DNA of 64,000 nt from Streptomyces sp. HD (GTDB taxonomy: Bacteria; Actinomycetota; Actinomycetes; Streptomycetales; Streptomycetaceae), in contig NZ_JAQMYP010000024.1 in assembly GCF_028369295.1 (NCBI RefSeq), positions 62,001 through 126,000 on the forward strand. The letters are read 5' to 3'. Numbering within the stretch: the first letter of the stretch is position 1; each line of letters starts with the position of its first letter. The notes under the pieces were generated by a model, which was given only the letters and a program-made list of their open reading frames with translations, did no database searches and was not told the DNA's origin. Positions 48,661 through 56,956 of this stretch are shown in pieces. Made by a program: the position numbers and the translations under genes.

Positions 48661-50241
48661 ATGCCGGCAAAGCTGTCAACGCGGCCCATGCTGCGTCGCT
48701 GCGCCGTCGCCGGTGCGGCCGGGATCGTCCTGCTCGGTACGGGACTGCCTACGGCCACGGACGACGACAGGCCCGATCTCAACCGCTTCTACCGGCAGAA
48801 GGTCGCCTGGGCGAAGTGTCCCGGCGAGGGACTGCCGAAGGACATGCAGTGCGGCAAGATCACCGTCCCCCTCGACTACGCCCACCCGAAGGCGGGGACC
48901 CTCGATCTGGCGCTCGCCCGCTACCGGGCCACCGGCGAGAAGCGGGGCTCGGTGCTGCTGAACTTCGGCGGGCCGGGCGGTGCCGGCATCCCTGAATTCG
49001 CCTCCGGCGGCAAGGAGTTCATGGAGCTGACGGACGGCTACGACATCGTGACCTTCGATCCGCGCGGCGTCGGCAGGTCGTCGCCGGTCAGCTGCGGGGA
49101 CCGCGAGGAGAACATCGGGGTGGCGGACGACGGCACGGAGGTCGACCGCGATCCGCAGACCGTGCTCAAGCAGCTGCGGCGGGCGGCCGACGCCTGCGCC
49201 CGGCACTCCGGGCCCGTACTCCCCCACATAGGCACGGTCAACGCCTCGCGCGACATGGACGTCATGCGCCAGGCCCTCGGCGACAAGAAGCTCAACTACC
49301 TGGGCTTCTCCTACGGCACGCGGCTCGGCGCGGTGTACGCCGCCCAGTTCCCCGAGAAGGTCGGCCGAATGGTGCTCGACGGCGTGGACACGCTGACCGA
49401 ACCGCTGACCGAGCAGGGCGTGGCGGGCGCCCAGGGCCAGCAGAAGGCGCTGGACGACTTCATCAACTGGTGTGTGAAGGACATCGCCTGTCCGTTCGGG
49501 CAGGACGCGCGCGAGGCCCGCAAGCAGGTCGTACGGCTCGTCGAGTCGCTGGACGAGAACCCGGTGCCGTCGGCCTTCGGTGAGCCGTTCACCGGGCAGG
49601 ACCTGGTCGGCGCGATCGGACACGCGCTCTACAGCGAGGAGTTGTGGCCCTCCCTGGAGCGGGCGCTCGCCTCACTGATCGAGGACGGCGACACGCACAC
49701 CATCGAGTCCTTCGCCGGCCGGGCCGCCCCCACGGGCCGGGAGGAGACCGCCGACCCCGACGGCGGTCTGGTCGACGCCGAGGACATCCCCCTCGACAAC
49801 GTTCCGGCGGCACTGATGGCGGTCAACTGCGCGGACGACCCCGACCGCCCCACCGCCGGGCAGATCGTGCGCAACCTCGACCGGCTGCGCGCCGAGTACG
49901 AGCAGGCGTCGCCGGTCTTCGGGCTCTACCGGCTCACCGAGGTGCTGATGTGCTACGGCCGCCCCAAGGGCACGGACTTCATCCGCGACGAGGTGAAGGA
50001 CGTCCACACCCCGAAGGTGCTCCTCGTGGGCACCCGGGGCGACCCGGCGACGCCGTACCGCTGGACCGTGGAGACGGCCCAGCGACTCGGCTCCTCGGCC
50101 GTGGTCCTGGACAACAAGGGCGGCGGCCACACCGGATACGGCTCCTCCAAGTGCGTACACAACAAGGTGGACAGCTTCCTGCTGTACGGCACACTGCCGC
50201 CCGACGGGAGTTCCTGCGGGCTTGAGGAGGACCGGGAGTAG
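48661..50241 (+). CDS. Secreted alpha/beta-hydrolase, tripeptidyl aminopeptidase (TAP) family
   Basis: 526 residues from ATG 48661, preceded by GGAGG. The N-terminus (RRCAVAGAAGIVLLGTGLPT) looks like an export signal. The TAP pattern is complete: VPLDYAHPKAGTLDLALARY, LLNFGGPGGAGIPEFASGG, FDPRGVGRSSPVSC, nucleophile elbow LGFSYGTRLGAVYA, and the C-terminal domain with VLLVGTRGDPATPYRW (catalytic Asp) and NKGGGHTGYGSSKC (His). It should cleave N-terminal peptides or esters outside the cell, like SlpD/E-type and tripeptidyl aminopeptidases. It is monocistronic; the exact specificity is not known. Confidence 0.9.
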   Translation: MPAKLSTRPMLRRCAVAGAAGIVLLGTGLPTATDDDRPDLNRFYRQKVAWAKCPGEGLPKDMQCGKITVPLDYAHPKAGTLDLALARYRATGEKRGSVLLNFGGPGGAGIPEFASGGKEFMELTDGYDIVTFDPRGVGRSSPVSCGDREENIGVADDGTEVDRDPQTVLKQLRRAADACARHSGPVLPHIGTVNASRDMDVMRQALGDKKLNYLGFSYGTRLGAVYAAQFPEKVGRMVLDGVDTLTEPLTEQGVAGAQGQQKALDDFINWCVKDIACPFGQDAREARKQVVRLVESLDENPVPSAFGEPFTGQDLVGAIGHALYSEELWPSLERALASLIEDGDTHTIESFAGRAAPTGREETADPDGGLVDAEDIPLDNVPAALMAVNCADDPDRPTAGQIVRNLDRLRAEYEQASPVFGLYRLTEVLMCYGRPKGTDFIRDEVKDVHTPKVLLVGTRGDPATPYRWTVETAQRLGSSAVVLDNKGGGHTGYGSSKCVHNKVDSFLLYGTLPPDGSSCGLEEDRE

Positions 50242-50305
50242 CGCCGTGACAGTGCACGGGATTGCCCCTAATGCCCGATCGGCGAATCGGTCCTATCGTG
50301 CTGTT

Positions 50306-51403
50306 ATGGAGCACGCACTCAGTCCCACGACCCTCGCCGAGCTGCGGCGCCCGCGCCCCTATCCGGCCGTGTCCGTGCTGACGCCCACGCATCGCCGAGA
50401 GCCTTATCGCACCCAGGACCAGGTCCGGCTGCGCAATGCCGTGGCCACGGCCAAGAAGCAGCTGGAGGCCGATCCGTCGGTCACCCGCGAGCGGCGGACG
50501 GACGTCGAGCGACAGCTCGACCAGGCCCTCGCCGAGGTCGATCTCACCTACGCCGAGGACGGTCTGGTGATCTTCGCCGCTCCGGGTGAGCACCAGGTCT
50601 GGTCCCTCGCCCGCACGGTGCCCGAGCGCGTGGTGCTCTCGGACACCTTCCTGACCCGCAACCTCGTCTCCGCGCACGCCGCCGAACGGCCGTACTGGGT
50701 GCTCTCGGTCTCCGCCGACCGCGTCACCCTGTGGAACGGCAGCCTGGACCGCATCACCGAGGCCCGCATCGGCGGCTTCCCGCTGACCCGGCGCGCGGAG
50801 AACTTCGACGCCGAGCGCCGGGAGCAGATCGGGGACGACCCGAGCACGTTCCGCGACGAGGGCACCCGGCACTTCCTCAAGGACGCGGACTCCGCCATGA
50901 CGACGGTCCTGCGGGGCAGTCCGCGGACGCTGTACGTCACCGGCGAGCCGGCCGCGCTGTCCCTGCTGGACGAGATCGGCGGCGTCACCAAGGAGGCGGT
51001 GCACATCTCGCACGGCGGGCTCGCCCACGGCACCCACCAGGCGGTGTGGCAGGCGATCCGGCCGGTGATCACCGCGGAGGCCCGCAGGAACACCGACGCC
51101 GTGACCCGGGAACTCGAAACCGCCCTCGGCCGCAAGGCGTTCGCGGCCGGCGTCGACGAGGTCTGGCGCAGCGCCCGGGAAGGCCGGGTACGGCTGCTGG
51201 CCGTCGAGGAGAACTTCCGCGCGACGGTGCGCGGCGAGGACGGCGACCATCTGATCCCGGCCGTGAGCGGCGACCTCGACGCCCGCGAGGACATCGTGGA
51301 CGAGATCGTCGAGCAGTGCCTGGAGACCGGCGCCGAGGTCCGCTTCGTGCCGGACGGCACACTGGCCGACGCCCGCGGGATCGCGGGGGTACTGCGCTAC
51401 TGA
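50306..51403 (+). CDS. baeRF3-type (bacterial eRF1-like) protein
   Basis: 365 residues from ATG 50306. TATCGT ends about six bases before it, so the message may be leaderless. The N-terminal domain (PAVSVLTPTHRREPYRTQDQ, RLRNAVATAKKQLEADP) and AEDGLVIFAAPGEHQVWSLA resemble release-factor-like baeRF family 3, followed by an eRF1 domain-2/3-like half (TDAVTRELETALGRKAFAAG, FVPDGTLADARGIAGVLRY). Such proteins are proposed to act on stalled ribosomes or in stress, but no function is proven for this group. No neighbour gives a clue. Confidence 0.8.
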   Translation: MEHALSPTTLAELRRPRPYPAVSVLTPTHRREPYRTQDQVRLRNAVATAKKQLEADPSVTRERRTDVERQLDQALAEVDLTYAEDGLVIFAAPGEHQVWSLARTVPERVVLSDTFLTRNLVSAHAAERPYWVLSVSADRVTLWNGSLDRITEARIGGFPLTRRAENFDAERREQIGDDPSTFRDEGTRHFLKDADSAMTTVLRGSPRTLYVTGEPAALSLLDEIGGVTKEAVHISHGGLAHGTHQAVWQAIRPVITAEARRNTDAVTRELETALGRKAFAAGVDEVWRSAREGRVRLLAVEENFRATVRGEDGDHLIPAVSGDLDAREDIVDEIVEQCLETGAEVRFVPDGTLADARGIAGVLRY

Positions 51404-51465
51404 CACCGCGGCGTCGTCCGGTCGCCTCCTCATTCGGCCGGCCGCTCCCGGGTGGCCGGCCCTCC

Positions 51466-51879
51466 TCACACGCTGCCGAAGAGCGCGCTCAGACCGCGTT
51501 CCACGACCGCCCCGAGGTCCTCCTCGCCGGCCGGGACCGCCGCGTACGTGCGCAGCAGGAAGCGTTGCAGCACGCAGGTGTCGAACTGGAGCAGCGCCAT
51601 GCCGTAGGGCGAGTGCAGCTCCACGACCGTACGCTCGGGCCCGCACGGCCAGATGTGCACGTCCCCGTCCCCGGCCGAGCCGCGCAGCCCCGACTCCAGC
51701 AGACAGCGGGCGAAGGTCCAGGTGGCCCCCTGCCCGTCGAGGGAGACCTCGCCCGGGAAGTCGAGGTGCACCGCCAGCGGGTCCGTCGAGGCGTACCGCA
51801 GCTTGGCGGGAACCGTGAGTTCGCGTTCCTCGCCGGTGATCAGACGGGCGGGGGCGGACTGTTCGAGGGCGATGTCCAT
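51466..51879 (-). CDS. SsgA-like protein (SALP), cell-division/sporulation regulator
   Basis: 137 residues from ATG 51879, the standard SALP length. Family segments are visible: RELTVPAKLRYASTDPLAVH, VSLDGQGATWTFARCLLESG (the typical WxFARxLL), GDVHIWPC, VELHSPYGMALLQF and LQRFLLRTYAAVPAG. SALPs control septum placement, peptidoglycan maintenance and spore separation in sporulating actinomycetes; SsgA and SsgB recruit FtsZ. Which subtype this is cannot be told by eye. It is convergent with the baeRF3 gene and divergent from a PP2C phosphatase. Confidence 0.93.
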   Translation of the reverse strand: MDIALEQSAPARLITGEERELTVPAKLRYASTDPLAVHLDFPGEVSLDGQGATWTFARCLLESGLRGSAGDGDVHIWPCGPERTVVELHSPYGMALLQFDTCVLQRFLLRTYAAVPAGEEDLGAVVERGLSALFGSV

Positions 51880-52308
51880 GGGCGGTCTCCCCTGAGGGTC
51901 GGAGGTCGGACGCTTTTGCCGCTGTGCTGATACGACCCCGCAGGCGCCCTTCGCATTACGCCGAAGCGGCCCCCATTTATGTGAACTGCGTCACTCACAG
52001 GGAGTGCAACCGTCCACCGGGCGGCGACGGCCGCTCCACCCCTAGAACATCCGGCCGTCGAACACGCGGATGAGCGCCGTACAATCGTCCCACCGGACCG
52101 TCAAATCGCGTATGCCGCCTACGACTTGCCCCCTTCGGCGACGTACAGCATTCGCACGGCACGAGCCCTCCGTGGAGACTCTGGCATATGCCGGACGCAC
52201 CACCGTATCGGGTGTTGCCAAATCCCTTACAGCGCGTCGCGGGCTGTGCGACAGTCGTAACGGTCCTTCCGTCATCCTTGGTCGTACCGTCCCGCATCGG
52301 AGTGCGTC
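51880..52308. other. 429-bp divergent intergenic region, SsgA-like / PP2C
   Basis: There is no gene I would support here. The region is somewhat AT-richer than its flanks (for example CATATG at 52192-52197 and CAAATCCCTTACA near 52218) and separates two divergent start codons, so it should carry both promoters. I see no repeat or hairpin strong enough to name, apart from short G/C runs. Confidence 0.5.
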
Positions 52309-53739
52309 ATGCCGCCCCATGTCTCTGCGGACCACCCCGCCGCCCAGCCGCCCGGACGCGGCCCGGTCGACGCGCTCATATCGCAGACGCGGCGGCTCCG
52401 GGGCGACGTGGACGCCGTACGGCGGGACACGCAGAGCGACGGTTCGAACCCGCGGGAGCGGTGGCAGCGGGCGCTGTGCGATCTCGCCCTGCATCAACTC
52501 AACGACCTGGACGAGCACTTGGCGCAGCTGCGGGACGGCCCGTCCGCCGCCTCCCCGGCTCCCGCTGCCGCGCCGGCCGACCGAGCAGCGGCGCCCGCTT
52601 CCCGGACGGGTGCACTGCTCAGCCGGGTCGGCAGCGCGGAGTGGAACCTGCTGACGGACGAGGCCAGTTGGAGCGGCGAGCTGTACCAGATCCTCGGGCG
52701 TGACCCCGCCGCCGCGCCGCTCACCCTCGACGAGCTGCCGGCCCTGGTGCTCGACGAGGACCGGCCGATGCTGACGTCGATGGTCACCCACTGCCTGGTC
52801 GACGCCAAGCCCATCGACGGGGAGTTCCGGATCGTCCGGCCGGACGGCGAGGTCCGCACCGTGCACATGATGGGCGAGCCCGTGCTCGACTCCGACGGCA
52901 GCACCGCCTCGATGTGGGCCGTGCTCCGGGACGTCAGTGAACTGCGCCGCAGCCAGCACGCGCTGAGCGAGACCCGTGACTCGCTCCAACGCGACCGGCA
53001 CCACGCGCAGACCGAGCACCGGCTGGCGGTCGAGTTGCAGGAGGCCGTGCTGCCGCCGTGGCGCGGCTCCCTGCGGCTCCCGCACCAGGGCCCCCGGACA
53101 CTGGACCTCGCCGCCCGCTATCTGCCGTCGTCGACCAGCGCGCTGATCGGCGGCGATTGGTACGACGCCCTTGAACTGGCCAACGGCGACACACTGTTGA
53201 GCGTCGGCGACCTCACCGGGCACGGCGTCGCGGTGACTTCGGGCATGGCGACCCTGCTGGGCGCCGTACGCGGTATGGCGATGGCCGGCACCCAGCCGGG
53301 CCAACTGATGTCCTGGCTCAACCAGTTGCTCGACGCCACCGTCCAGCCGGCCCTCGGCAGCGCCGTCTGCTGCCGCTACCGGCCGGACACCCGCACCCTG
53401 ACCTGGGCACAGGCCGGACACCCCGCCCCGCTGCTGTTCCGCGACGGGACGGGGCACCGGCTGAACGCGCCGGACGGCGTCCTGCTGGGCGCCACCTCGG
53501 GTGCCGTCTACGCGCAGGCCGAGGAGAGCCTCCGGGTGGGAGACCTGCTCCTGCTGCACACGGACGGACTGGTGCCGAGGCACAGCCGAACGGACTCCGT
53601 GCACCGCCTCCTCGACCTGGCCCCCCGCTTCGGCGGGGCACACAGCGCACAGGACTGCGTACGGCTGGTCGTGGAGGAGTTCGGTGAGAGTGAGCGCGCG
53701 GACGACGCCTGCGTACTCGTGGCCAGGGTGATGTCGTAG
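52309..53739 (+). CDS. PAS-domain PP2C/SpoIIE-type serine/threonine phosphatase
   Basis: 476 residues from ATG 52309 (GGAG seven bases upstream). A helical head and Ala/Pro linker (to about 100) precede a PAS domain at about 105-215 (AEWNLLTDEASWSGELYQIL, FRIVRPDGEVRTVHMMGE), then a coiled segment and the RsbU/SpoIIE phosphatase at about 250-475. Metal-binding Asp residues are present in IGGDWYDALEL, VGDLTGHGVAVTSGMATLLG, LLLHTDGLV and the final RADDACVLVARV. It should dephosphorylate an anti-anti-sigma factor in response to a signal sensed by PAS. No such partner is adjacent, although an RsbW-like kinase lies elsewhere in the window. Confidence 0.92.
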   Translation: MPPHVSADHPAAQPPGRGPVDALISQTRRLRGDVDAVRRDTQSDGSNPRERWQRALCDLALHQLNDLDEHLAQLRDGPSAASPAPAAAPADRAAAPASRTGALLSRVGSAEWNLLTDEASWSGELYQILGRDPAAAPLTLDELPALVLDEDRPMLTSMVTHCLVDAKPIDGEFRIVRPDGEVRTVHMMGEPVLDSDGSTASMWAVLRDVSELRRSQHALSETRDSLQRDRHHAQTEHRLAVELQEAVLPPWRGSLRLPHQGPRTLDLAARYLPSSTSALIGGDWYDALELANGDTLLSVGDLTGHGVAVTSGMATLLGAVRGMAMAGTQPGQLMSWLNQLLDATVQPALGSAVCCRYRPDTRTLTWAQAGHPAPLLFRDGTGHRLNAPDGVLLGATSGAVYAQAEESLRVGDLLLLHTDGLVPRHSRTDSVHRLLDLAPRFGGAHSAQDCVRLVVEEFGESERADDACVLVARVMS

Positions 53740-53755
53740 GACGTACGGGGATCGG

Positions 53756-53782
53756 GCGCACAGGCCCCCTATGCCTGTGCGC
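53756..53782. terminator. 10-bp bidirectional hairpin between convergent genes
   Basis: GCGCACAGGC (53756-53765) pairs perfectly with GCCTGTGCGC (53773-53782), with a 7-nt loop, between the PP2C stop and the stop of the NsdA-like gene. Confidence 0.75.
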
Positions 53783-55278
53783 TACGCCTGTGCGCTGTTG
53801 CCGCTGCCCGGCTTCTTCGCCTTGGGCAGCGCCAAGCGGATCTCCTCCCGCAGTTCGTGGATCTTCGGATAGCTGGAGTACTCGGCGGTGAGCCGGTACA
53901 TCTGGCGCAGCCGGTCCCAGGTGCGGCCGGAGGAGTTCGAACCCATCGACATCAGGGCCAGCCGTGCGTACCGGTCCGCCTGTTCGGGGTCGTCCGCGAT
54001 GAAGCAGGCGGACGCCATGGACAGATGGTCGAAGATCTTCGAGCGCTCCCGGCCGTCGATGCGCAGGGCCAGGGCCTTCTCAGCGTAGTGCTGGGCGTGC
54101 GCGGCCGCGCCCGGCTCGAACTCGGCCAGCGTGCGGTAGGCCAGGGCCTGCATGCCGTACAGATCCTCGTCCTTGAAGGTCTGCATCCAGCTCGGCGGCG
54201 GCACGTCGCCCCGGTCGGAGACGAAGAGGTCCTCCGCCTGTCCGAGGGTGCGGCGCATGGCCTGGCCCTTGCCCATCGACGCCTGCGCCCAGGCCTCGAT
54301 GGTGTGGAACATGGCCCTGGTGCGCGGCAGCACCTCGTCGCCGGAGCCGGACTGGGCGAGTTTCATGAGGTCGAGTGCGTCGTCGGGCCGGCCGAGGTGC
54401 ACCATCTGGCGAGCCGCTCGCGAGAGCGCCTCCCCGGCGCGCGGCCGGTCGCCGCCCTCTCGGGCCGCGTGGGCGGCGATGACGAAGTACTTCTGCGCCG
54501 TTGGTTCCAGGCCGACGTCGTGCGACATCCAGCCCGCGAGGACGGCGAGGTTGGCGGCGACGCCCCACAGGCGCCGCTGCAGATGTTCGGGGTGTCGGTA
54601 GGCGAGCATGCCGCCCACCTCGTTGAGTTGGCCTACGACGGCCTTGCGCTGCAGCCCGCCGCCGCGGGCCGCGTCCCAGGCCCGGAACACCTCTACCGAG
54701 GCCTCCAGCTCCTCGATCTCCTGTGATCCGATGGGGGCGGCCTCGTAGCGGTCGAGCCCCACGGGGTCGGCGTGCAAAGGGTCGTCGAACTGGGGGGCGT
54801 CGGCCCTGAGGGCCGGGTCGGTGTGCAGCCAGTCGTACATGGCGCTGCTGAGTGCGGATCCCGCGGCGAGCGCGGCACCCGCGCCCACCAAGCCGCGTCG
54901 GTTGAGCATGAGGTCCATTCCCGTGAATTCGGTGAGGACCGCGGCGGTTCGCTCGGGCGCCCACGGCACACCGTCGGGATGCTCCACATTCCCGGCGTCC
55001 TGCCGTTTCCCCGCACGCCCGTGCCGGACCAGACCGAGGTCCTCGATGGTCACGACACGGCCGAGACGCTCGGTGAACAGGGCCGCCAGCACCCGCGGCA
55101 CGGGATCGCGCGGGATCTCTCCCATGTCGATCCACCGCCGCACCCGCGAGGTGTCGGTCGCCAGCTGGGGGTGGCCCATGGCCGCCGCCTGCCGGTTGAC
55201 CAGCCTCGCGAGCTCGCCCTTGGACCAGCCGGCCAGGCCGAACAGGTCCGATAGGCGGGTGTTGGGTTCTCCGCTCAC
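53782..55278 (-). CDS. nsdA: NsdA-like negative regulator of differentiation and antibiotic production
   Basis: 498 residues from GTG 55278. The start MSGEPNTRLSDLFGLAGWSK and GELARLVNRQAAAMGHPQLA followed by TSRVRRWIDMGEIPRDPVPR form a helix-turn-helix-like head nearly identical, as I recall, to NsdA of S. coelicolor. The rest (about 200-490) is helical TPR-like repeats (RRLWGVAANLAVLAGWMSHD, AREGGDRPRAGEALSRAARQ, HYAEKALALRIDGRERSKIF). NsdA restrains sporulation and actinorhodin-type antibiotic synthesis. It is divergent from a phosphotransferase gene across 233 bp. A paralogue of the same family cannot be excluded. Confidence 0.85.
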   Translation of the reverse strand: MSGEPNTRLSDLFGLAGWSKGELARLVNRQAAAMGHPQLATDTSRVRRWIDMGEIPRDPVPRVLAALFTERLGRVVTIEDLGLVRHGRAGKRQDAGNVEHPDGVPWAPERTAAVLTEFTGMDLMLNRRGLVGAGAALAAGSALSSAMYDWLHTDPALRADAPQFDDPLHADPVGLDRYEAAPIGSQEIEELEASVEVFRAWDAARGGGLQRKAVVGQLNEVGGMLAYRHPEHLQRRLWGVAANLAVLAGWMSHDVGLEPTAQKYFVIAAHAAREGGDRPRAGEALSRAARQMVHLGRPDDALDLMKLAQSGSGDEVLPRTRAMFHTIEAWAQASMGKGQAMRRTLGQAEDLFVSDRGDVPPPSWMQTFKDEDLYGMQALAYRTLAEFEPGAAAHAQHYAEKALALRIDGRERSKIFDHLSMASACFIADDPEQADRYARLALMSMGSNSSGRTWDRLRQMYRLTAEYSSYPKIHELREEIRLALPKAKKPGSGNSAQA

Positions 55279-55511
55279 GTCAAGCCCCCAGGTTCTCGGC
55301 TGAGTTGACAGTAGCCCCGTGAGAGTTGCCTCGGGACTATTCGCCAGGGTTCGCCAGGGTGCGCCAGATGGTGTGCCACTGGGCATCGGGTGTCAGGTAG
55401 GAACGCGCCACCCCGACCCGGTCGCCGAGGGACATTCCCCAGGGTGCACCCGGGCGGCCGGATCGGGCAGCGCTTTGACGTCGCAGGCACACGAAGGGAT
55501 CTGTCTCTCCC

Positions 55512-56660
55512 ATGTACGCAGCATCGTCCTCCGTGTCCGCCCCGCCCCGGTCGCTGCGAGCCCGTCCGGCGGGCAGCGGCCCCTACCTCGACCCCGCGCG
55601 GCCGACGGCCGCCCCCGCTCCCGTACTCGGTGCGGGTCGGCCGCGGCGCGCGCCGGGGCTCGGCACCCAACCGCTCAGCGGGAGACTCGACTTGTCCGGC
55701 CCTCAGGGCGCCCAGCTGCGTACGGCGATCGCGTCGGTGCACCGGATCTGCCCGGAGTTCACCCCGGTTCAGGTACTGCGCCGCAGCGGGCGGTCCGTCC
55801 TTCTGGTCGGCACGACCGGGCGCAGCACGGCCGTAGCCAAGTGTTTACTGGACCACTCCCCTACGTGGGCCGAGCGGATCCGGCACGAGATAGCGGCATA
55901 CCGCTCGTTCGTCCGGCACCGTCCCCCGGTGCGTGTGCCGAGACTGATCGCGGCGGATCCGGACAACTGCACACTGGTCATCGAGCGGATGCCGGGGCGG
56001 GTCGCGGCACTGCAGCGGCACCCGTTGGAGGCGCCGCCGCGGGCGGACATCCGGGCGGCACTCGGAGCGATCTGCCGGCTCAACTCGTGGCGGCCGCCCG
56101 CGGGCACGTTCGACGCGCCGCTGGAGTACGCCGAACGGATCTCCCGGTTCCATGAGCTGGGTCTGCTCACCGACCGGGACATGGGCGATCTGCAGAAGCT
56201 GCTGCACGGCATCGCGGCCTCCGCGGGCCGGCAGGGCATGGGACAGTTCTGCCACGGCGACGCGCTGCTGTCGAACATCCTGCTCTCACCGGCCGGTCCA
56301 GTGCTGGTGGACTGGGAGCACGCGGGCTGGTACCTGCCGGGCTACGACCTGGCGACGCTGTGGTCGGTGCTCGGGGACGCGCCGGTGGCCCGGCGGCAGA
56401 TCAGCCAGATCGCGCAGTCGGCGGGCCCGGCGTCACGGGACGCGTTCCTGGTGAACCTGATGCTGGTGCTGACGCGTGAGATCCGTACCTATGAGACGGC
56501 CGTGCAGCGTTCGATGCACGACCCGACCCCGGCGGCACCGGGAGTGGCCCACCCGGGTGCTGCGCCGTCCGGCGAGGAACAGCGGCTTCTGCTGAGGCGG
56601 CTGCACGACGACTGCCAGCTGGCCCGCCGGGCCGTGCGAGCGGCGGTCGGCACTCGCTGA
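55512..56660 (+). CDS. Aminoglycoside phosphotransferase-like kinase with a TTA codon
   Basis: 382 residues from ATG 55512. A disordered Ala/Pro/Arg-rich head of about 60 residues precedes an APH-type fold: AVAKCLLDHSPTWAERIRHE (ATP-binding Lys and Glu), LVIERMPGRVAALQRHP, the catalytic loop FCHGDALLSNIL and the metal site VLVDWEHAGWYLPGYDLATL. The Leu in KCLLD is TTA (55845-55847), so translation should depend on the bldA tRNA. It faces nsdA divergently. The substrate is unknown; many such enzymes act on sugars or small metabolites rather than antibiotics. A long terminator follows. Confidence 0.87.
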   Translation: MYAASSSVSAPPRSLRARPAGSGPYLDPARPTAAPAPVLGAGRPRRAPGLGTQPLSGRLDLSGPQGAQLRTAIASVHRICPEFTPVQVLRRSGRSVLLVGTTGRSTAVAKCLLDHSPTWAERIRHEIAAYRSFVRHRPPVRVPRLIAADPDNCTLVIERMPGRVAALQRHPLEAPPRADIRAALGAICRLNSWRPPAGTFDAPLEYAERISRFHELGLLTDRDMGDLQKLLHGIAASAGRQGMGQFCHGDALLSNILLSPAGPVLVDWEHAGWYLPGYDLATLWSVLGDAPVARRQISQIAQSAGPASRDAFLVNLMLVLTREIRTYETAVQRSMHDPTPAAPGVAHPGAAPSGEEQRLLLRRLHDDCQLARRAVRAAVGTR

Positions 56661-56667
56661 CGGGGAC

Positions 56668-56713
56668 GAAGGCCCGCGGTACGCGCTGAGACAGCGACGT
56701 ACCGCGGGCCTTC
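56668..56713 (+). terminator. 16-bp hairpin terminator after the phosphotransferase gene
   Basis: GAAGGCCCGCGGTACG (56668-56683) pairs perfectly with CGTACCGCGGGCCTTC (56698-56713), with a 14-nt loop, seven bases past the stop. Confidence 0.85.
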
Positions 56714-56956
56714 GTGTGTCCGTTCCTGCGTACGGCGGCCATGACTTCCTCCATATGGCCGTACGGCATGCACAGGTGTACGCCACTGACGCCGCGCAGG
56801 CCCGGCGGCCGTCGCGGCGAAACTCCCGGGAATCACGGTTGACAAGGGAATTCACCCGGCCCTTGGCATGATTGACGGATCGTCGGACAGCCGGTACCAC
56901 TGACGCACGCCCGGCCCCGCACGGCTCATCGCGCCCGACCGTCCCAGGAGGCTGCA

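Noticed and set aside
56839..56872. TTGACA promoter for the amidase gene
   Set aside because: TTGACA is exact, but the only -10-like hexamers are at poor spacing (19-22 bp) with weak matches.
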